A DNA stretch of 9,205 nucleotides from assembly GCA_002772205.1 (NCBI GenBank), contig PCRZ01000016.1, forward strand, positions 3,920 through 13,124. Reading direction: 5' to 3'. Source of the stretch: Candidatus Jorgensenbacteria bacterium CG23_combo_of_CG06-09_8_20_14_all_54_14 (GTDB taxonomy: Bacteria; Patescibacteriota; Minisyncoccia; UBA6257; GWB1-50-10). How positions within the stretch are numbered: position 1 is the stretch's first letter; every line of letters starts with the position of its first letter. Under the pieces are notes generated by a model. The model was not told the DNA's origin and searched no databases. It worked only from the letters and a program-made list of their open reading frames with translations. This document shows positions 6,819 through 9,205 of the stretch, piece by piece. Position numbers and translations under genes: made by a program.

Positions 6819-7000
6819 AAAAAATTCCTGTGCGGGATCTGTGGGCAATAGGCCCTTTGAGGGGGCGCTTGGTTGAAAGTCCGCCTCGAAAATCGAAGCA
6901 GAAGGTAGGTGGTTTCCGAGGAGCTCCCCAGCCGGAGCCAAAAAGTCCTAAACTTCGAAACCACCCGGTTTTGCCCACAGGTCCCACCTGGGAATTTCCT
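6819..7000 (-). ncRNA. Structured noncoding RNA candidate of about 182 nt (6S-like size, class unknown)
   Basis: Read leftward, a consensus promoter (7008-7036) predicts a start near 7000, and the RNA ends in a six-U run at 6824-6819. The 5' end (6997-6971) and 3' end (6848-6822) pair over 27 positions with only four mismatches and one G-U pair. The outermost AAAUUCC/GGAAUUU helix plus the U-run is the terminator, and the inner GUGGGCAA/UUGCCCAC helix is perfect. Inside are a perfect 9-bp helix (6965-6957 with 6916-6908) and a hairpin UCGAAGC/GCCUCGA at 6883-6899. There are also smaller hairpins, such as GGCUCC/GGAGCU. Length and long closing helix recall 6S RNA, which mimics an open promoter and binds RNA polymerase, but the branched interior is not typical and I cannot match a known class. 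No ORF is supported here. Confidence 0.65.
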
Positions 7001-7007
7001 AGGAGGT

Positions 7008-7036
7008 ATCTTATCACAAAGGCATTTGTTTGTCAA
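7008..7036 (-). promoter_or_regulatory. Consensus sigma70 promoter for the structured RNA
   Basis: Leftward TTGACA (7036-7031), exactly 17 bases, TAAGAT (7013-7008). It is the best promoter match in the gap between the ATPase gene and ruvB. No protein gene follows it on that strand, and the structured RNA starts about 8 bases after the -10. Confidence 0.85.
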
Positions 7037-7080
7037 CCCCATTAGAGGCAGCTCGCCCTCCTCCGACAGTGAGCCATTCG

Positions 7081-7146
7081 GTCTTGAGCCCTTCGATATT
7101 ATACTCAGGGCGGTGAGTAAATCGAACCCGCTCAGGGTCGAAAGAC
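7081..7146. repeat. Imperfect palindromic repeat with TTCGA and CTCAGG words
   Basis: Nested helices are visible: GTCTT/AAGAC (7081-7085 with 7142-7146), TGAGC/GCTCA (7085-7089 with 7130-7134), TTCGAT/ATCGAA (7092-7097 with 7121-7126) and TACTCA/TGAGTA (7102-7107 with 7114-7119). The words CCCTTCGA and CTCAGGG are, from memory, common in intergenic palindromes of many environmental bacterial genomes. No gene is in this stretch. Confidence 0.65.
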
Positions 7147-7214
7147 TCAGGACAGTCAAACCATTAGGCCCTCCGGGCGCGCCAAGCGCGGGCACGACCC
7201 CTTCGGCAATAAAT

Positions 7215-7344
7215 AAATCGCCTCAAAATAAAAAATCAAATATCAAAATTTAAAAATGACGATTCAAGATTTAAAGAATTGTTTTCCCATTGAAGGTAAG
7301 TGTTAAAATTTTGCATTTTGATTTTTGCATTTTGAATTTTTATC
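7215..7344. repeat. AT-rich word-repeat tract upstream of ruvB
   Basis: The tract is built from variants of TCAAAAT/ATTTTGCATTTTGA, for example AAATCAAATATCAAAATTT (7231-7249) and TTTTGCATTTTGATTTTTGC (7309-7328). Its two halves are roughly inverted with respect to each other. It supplies the promoter region of ruvB; TTTGCA (7310-7315) and TTGAAT (7332-7337), 16 bases apart and ending 7 bases before the ATG, are a weak promoter guess. GC content drops sharply compared with the flanking genes. Confidence 0.65.
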
Positions 7345-8364
7345 ATGGTCCAACCACACCCCCTTCAAACACCAGCGGAAAAAGCGAGCCTAGAGGAAAC
7401 CGTTCTTGAACTCACGCTCCGCCCCACGCAGTGGGACGACTACGTGGGCCAGGACAAGGTGAAGCAGAACCTTCGCCTTATTATTGATGCGGCACGGGGA
7501 CGCACCGAAGCCCCCGACCACCTCCTCTTCTACGGACAGGCGGGTCTGGGCAAAACTACACTCGCCTACCTCATCGGGAAGGAGCTCGGCGTCACTGTGC
7601 ACTCCACCTCGGGACCCGCGTTGGAAAGAGCCGGCGATATCGCCGCGCTCCTCTCGAATTTAGAACCCCACGATATCCTCTTCGTGGACGAGGCGCACCG
7701 CCTGAACAAAGTGGTGGAAGAAATTCTCTACCCCGCCATGGAGAGCCGCCGTCTTCACCTCATCGTGGGGAAGGGGCCGTCCGCGCGCACCTTCTCACTG
7801 GACCTCCCGCCCTTCACCATCATCGCGGCGACCACGCGCGCGAATCTCCTCTCCGCCCCGCTCCGCTCGCGCTTCGGCGCCACCTTCCGGCTGGACTACT
7901 ACCGCACGGAAGACATCCAGAAAATTTTGGAACGCTCGGCGCGCATCCTCGGGGTAACCATGACGGAGAGGGCGCTTAACCTCCTCGCGGGGGCCTCGCG
8001 GTTCACCCCTCGTGTCGCAAACCGCTTGCTCAAGCGCACCCGCGACTATGCACAGGTGCACCACCACACGACCATAGATGAAGAGGTGGTCAAAAGGACC
8101 CTGGAACTCCTGGACGTGGACCCGCTGGGGTTGGAACGCGCCGATCGGGAGCTTATCCGCATTATCATTGAGAAATTCAACGGCGGGCCGGTGGGGGTAA
8201 GGGCTTTGGGAGCGGCGCTGAACGAGGAACCCGGGACCATTGAAGACGTCTACGAACCATTCCTTATGCAGCTGGGGTTCATTGAGCGGACCCCGAGCGG
8301 GCGGGTGGCCACCCGGCACGCCTATAAGCACCTCTCGCTCCCTCTAAAACCGCAACTCCTCTGA
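7345..8364 (+). CDS. ruvB: Holliday junction branch migration ATPase RuvB
   Basis: The 339-residue AAA+ motor drives branch migration with RuvA. Motifs: LRPTQWDDYVGQDKVKQNL (25-43, the usual RuvB entry), Walker A GQAGLGKTT (64-72), Walker B ILFVDEAHRL (111-120), sensor I region ATTRANLLSAPLRSRFG (162-178), and a C-terminal winged helix (PGTIEDVYEPFLMQLGFIERT and ATRHAYKHL). Two small departures are GQAG where GPPG is usual and DEAH where DEIH is usual; the catalytic Lys, Asp and Glu are all present. Length is normal for the family. The start ATG lies in AT-rich DNA with no Shine-Dalgarno. The stop codon TGA overlaps the tsaE ATG by one base, so the two are probably translationally coupled. 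Confidence 0.96.
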   Translation: MVQPHPLQTPAEKASLEETVLELTLRPTQWDDYVGQDKVKQNLRLIIDAARGRTEAPDHLLFYGQAGLGKTTLAYLIGKELGVTVHSTSGPALERAGDIAALLSNLEPHDILFVDEAHRLNKVVEEILYPAMESRRLHLIVGKGPSARTFSLDLPPFTIIAATTRANLLSAPLRSRFGATFRLDYYRTEDIQKILERSARILGVTMTERALNLLAGASRFTPRVANRLLKRTRDYAQVHHHTTIDEEVVKRTLELLDVDPLGLERADRELIRIIIEKFNGGPVGVRALGAALNEEPGTIEDVYEPFLMQLGFIERTPSGRVATRHAYKHLSLPLKPQLL

Positions 8365-8933
8365 TGGGCAGCCTATCGACATCGCAAGTCGATAGATTGG
8401 GGAAGCAAACATTTCTCTCGCGCTCACCCGCAGAGACGAAAAAAATTGCCGCCTCGCTCGCACGTAGGCTCCTGCGGCGCGGCCCTACCCGCCTCGTCTT
8501 CCTCGCCTCATTGAAGCAGGAGCGAAGCGGGAACGAGTCAAATCGGGTAGGCAGGCGCGCGACGGTGCTCGCGCTCGTGGGCGACCTCGGCGCAGGGAAA
8601 ACCACCTTTATCCAGGGGTTCGCGCGCGGGCTCGGCATAAAACACCACATCACGAGCCCGACGTTCGTGATTTTCAGAAACTATCCTATCCCCCGTCATA
8701 AGTTAACAGTTAATAGTTATAAGTTTTTTTATCACATTGATGCCTACCGCATCCGCAAAATTTCCGAACTTGCCCAGCTCGGATTCAAAAAAATCCTCGC
8801 CGAACCAAACAATATTGTGCTCGTGGAGTGGGCAGAAAATATCGAGCGTGCACTCCCACGGAATACCATCTCTATCACCTTCAGCCACGGCAAAAAAAGA
8901 AGTGAAAGGAAAATTGAAATTCGGCAAATGTGA
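8364..8933 (+). CDS. tsaE: tRNA t6A biosynthesis ATPase TsaE, with extra in-frame segments
   Basis: TsaE is the P-loop ATPase that works with TsaB, TsaC and TsaD to make N6-threonylcarbamoyladenosine in ANN-decoding tRNAs. Visible motifs are LSRSPAETKKIAASLARRL (18-36), Walker A GDLGAGKTT (73-81), ITSPTFVIFRNYPI (96-109), HIDAYRI (124-130) and VEWAENIERALP (154-165). At 189 residues it is longer than the usual 150-160. The surplus lies in three places: a hairpin-encoded start (about residues 3-12), a palindrome-encoded stretch between the first helix and the P-loop strand (about 41-62), and an AT-word stretch (about 110-120). All keep the frame and leave the motifs intact. The start overlaps the ruvB stop (TGATG); TTG at 8397 would be an alternative that avoids the first hairpin. 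Confidence 0.93.
   Translation: MGSLSTSQVDRLGKQTFLSRSPAETKKIAASLARRLLRRGPTRLVFLASLKQERSGNESNRVGRRATVLALVGDLGAGKTTFIQGFARGLGIKHHITSPTFVIFRNYPIPRHKLTVNSYKFFYHIDAYRIRKISELAQLGFKKILAEPNNIVLVEWAENIERALPRNTISITFSHGKKRSERKIEIRQM
8373..8395. repeat. Hairpin at the start of tsaE
   Basis: CTATCGAC (8373-8380) and GTCGATAG (8388-8395) form a perfect 8-bp stem with a 7-base loop. It lies 7 bases after the tsaE start codon and within its coding frame, encoding residues that do not look conserved. It could hinder initiation or be an inserted repeat. Confidence 0.7.
8484..8551. repeat. Palindromic in-frame insertion within tsaE
   Basis: CCTACCCG (8484-8491) and CGGGTAGG (8544-8551) are a perfect outer inverted repeat, with CTCGT (8493-8497) and ACGAG (8533-8537) nested inside. 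The 68 bases encode about 22 residues (from TRLVF to SNRV) between the helix of the first motif and the P-loop strand, where the family normally has only a short loop. Confidence 0.65.
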
Positions 8934-9205
8934 AGCTCCACGGGCTTACACCTGTGCCCAGTAGTCCCGTAGCAATCTAAAATCTTGAATCTTTACCCCG
9001 CGAAATGAAAGCATCCCACGATGCGGGTTTGCAAGGCAAGCAGAAAAAGAAACCACGGGCGGCCTACTCCGCCCCGCTAAGCGGGGCTACAAAGGCTGGA
9101 TAAGCCCGCGGAGGGCTTCACCATGAGCGCAACCATATTAATCGGCCGCAGGGGATGCGGGTAGCCACCGGTGGCGTGTGGGGTATGCTACCGCATGCGG
9201 TAGCG
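8934..9205. other. Gene-free, hairpin-rich end of the window
   Basis: I find no supported gene in this stretch. It contains an AT-word fragment (8974-8995) and several hairpins: GCATC-CCAC-GATGC (9011-9024), GGGCGG/CCGCCC (9057-9062 with 9069-9074), GCCCCGCT/AGCGGGGC (9071-9087), AAGCCC/GGGCTT (9102-9118), and the perfect palindromes GCCACCGGTGGC (9164-9175) and 9187-9204. The second and third share bases and exclude each other. A 13-codon mini-ORF (ATG 9123, stop TAG 9162-9164) follows GGAGGG at 9110-9115. The region could be a structured leader of a gene beyond the right edge, or a cluster of intergenic repeats. Confidence 0.5.

Noticed and set aside
6839..6980. Rightward RNase P-like reading (GAAAGTCC) of the structured region
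   Set aside because: Other conserved RNase P RNA elements are missing, the length is too short, and the promoter and terminator place the transcript on the minus strand.
7001..7006. AGGAGG, a perfect Shine-Dalgarno on the plus strand
   Set aside because: No start codon follows at a suitable distance; the bases lie between the -10 and start of the leftward structured RNA.
6909..7253. Rightward 114-codon open frame
   Set aside because: It runs through the structured RNA, its promoter and the palindromic repeat, with no protein motifs or ribosome binding site.

Overview
This 9.2 kb window looks like a chromosomal housekeeping segment from a Candidate Phyla Radiation (Patescibacteria, Parcubacteria-like) bacterium. 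The evidence is the style of the proteins: a Mur ligase lacking the usual N-terminal domain, a short HolA, and a PilB/GspE ATPase standing alone. Genes are compact, with few Shine-Dalgarno sequences and AT-rich word-like repeats inside otherwise GC-rich genes. The lineage is inferred from these features; there is no rRNA in the window to confirm it.

Layout. Bases 1-2386 are a leftward block: ruvA, then a MurE-like Mur ligase, then the start of a beta-CASP/metallo-beta-lactamase gene that runs off the left edge. Bases 2387-2673 are a divergent control region with two plausible sigma70-type promoters and a 38-bp near-perfect palindrome. Next come rpsT (rightward) and holA (leftward), convergent, separated by a 175-bp element with terminal inverted repeats and two tandem palindromic units. 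Upstream of holA lie a 40-bp perfect palindrome, a 12-bp tandem repeat and the terminator of a small lipoprotein gene (leftward, strong promoter and Shine-Dalgarno). A short intergenic stretch ending in a clear terminator, perhaps a small RNA, precedes the pilB/gspE-type ATPase gene (5066-6739, rightward). The 605-bp gap after it holds the best novel candidate: a leftward RNA of about 182 nt with a consensus promoter, a long closing helix and a U-run terminator. Then ruvB and tsaE follow as a 1-nt-overlapping pair. The last 270 bases hold no clear gene but many hairpins.

Function. RuvA and RuvB together form the Holliday-junction branch-migration motor but are encoded at separate sites here. 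HolA is the clamp-loader delta subunit. S20 is a ribosomal protein. TsaE supports t6A tRNA modification. The Mur ligase acts in peptidoglycan precursor synthesis, and PilB/GspE powers type IV pilus assembly or a related secretion machine.

The recurrent oddity is small repeats that have entered coding genes in frame (two in the Mur ligase, at least two in tsaE), while similar AT-rich words occur between genes.
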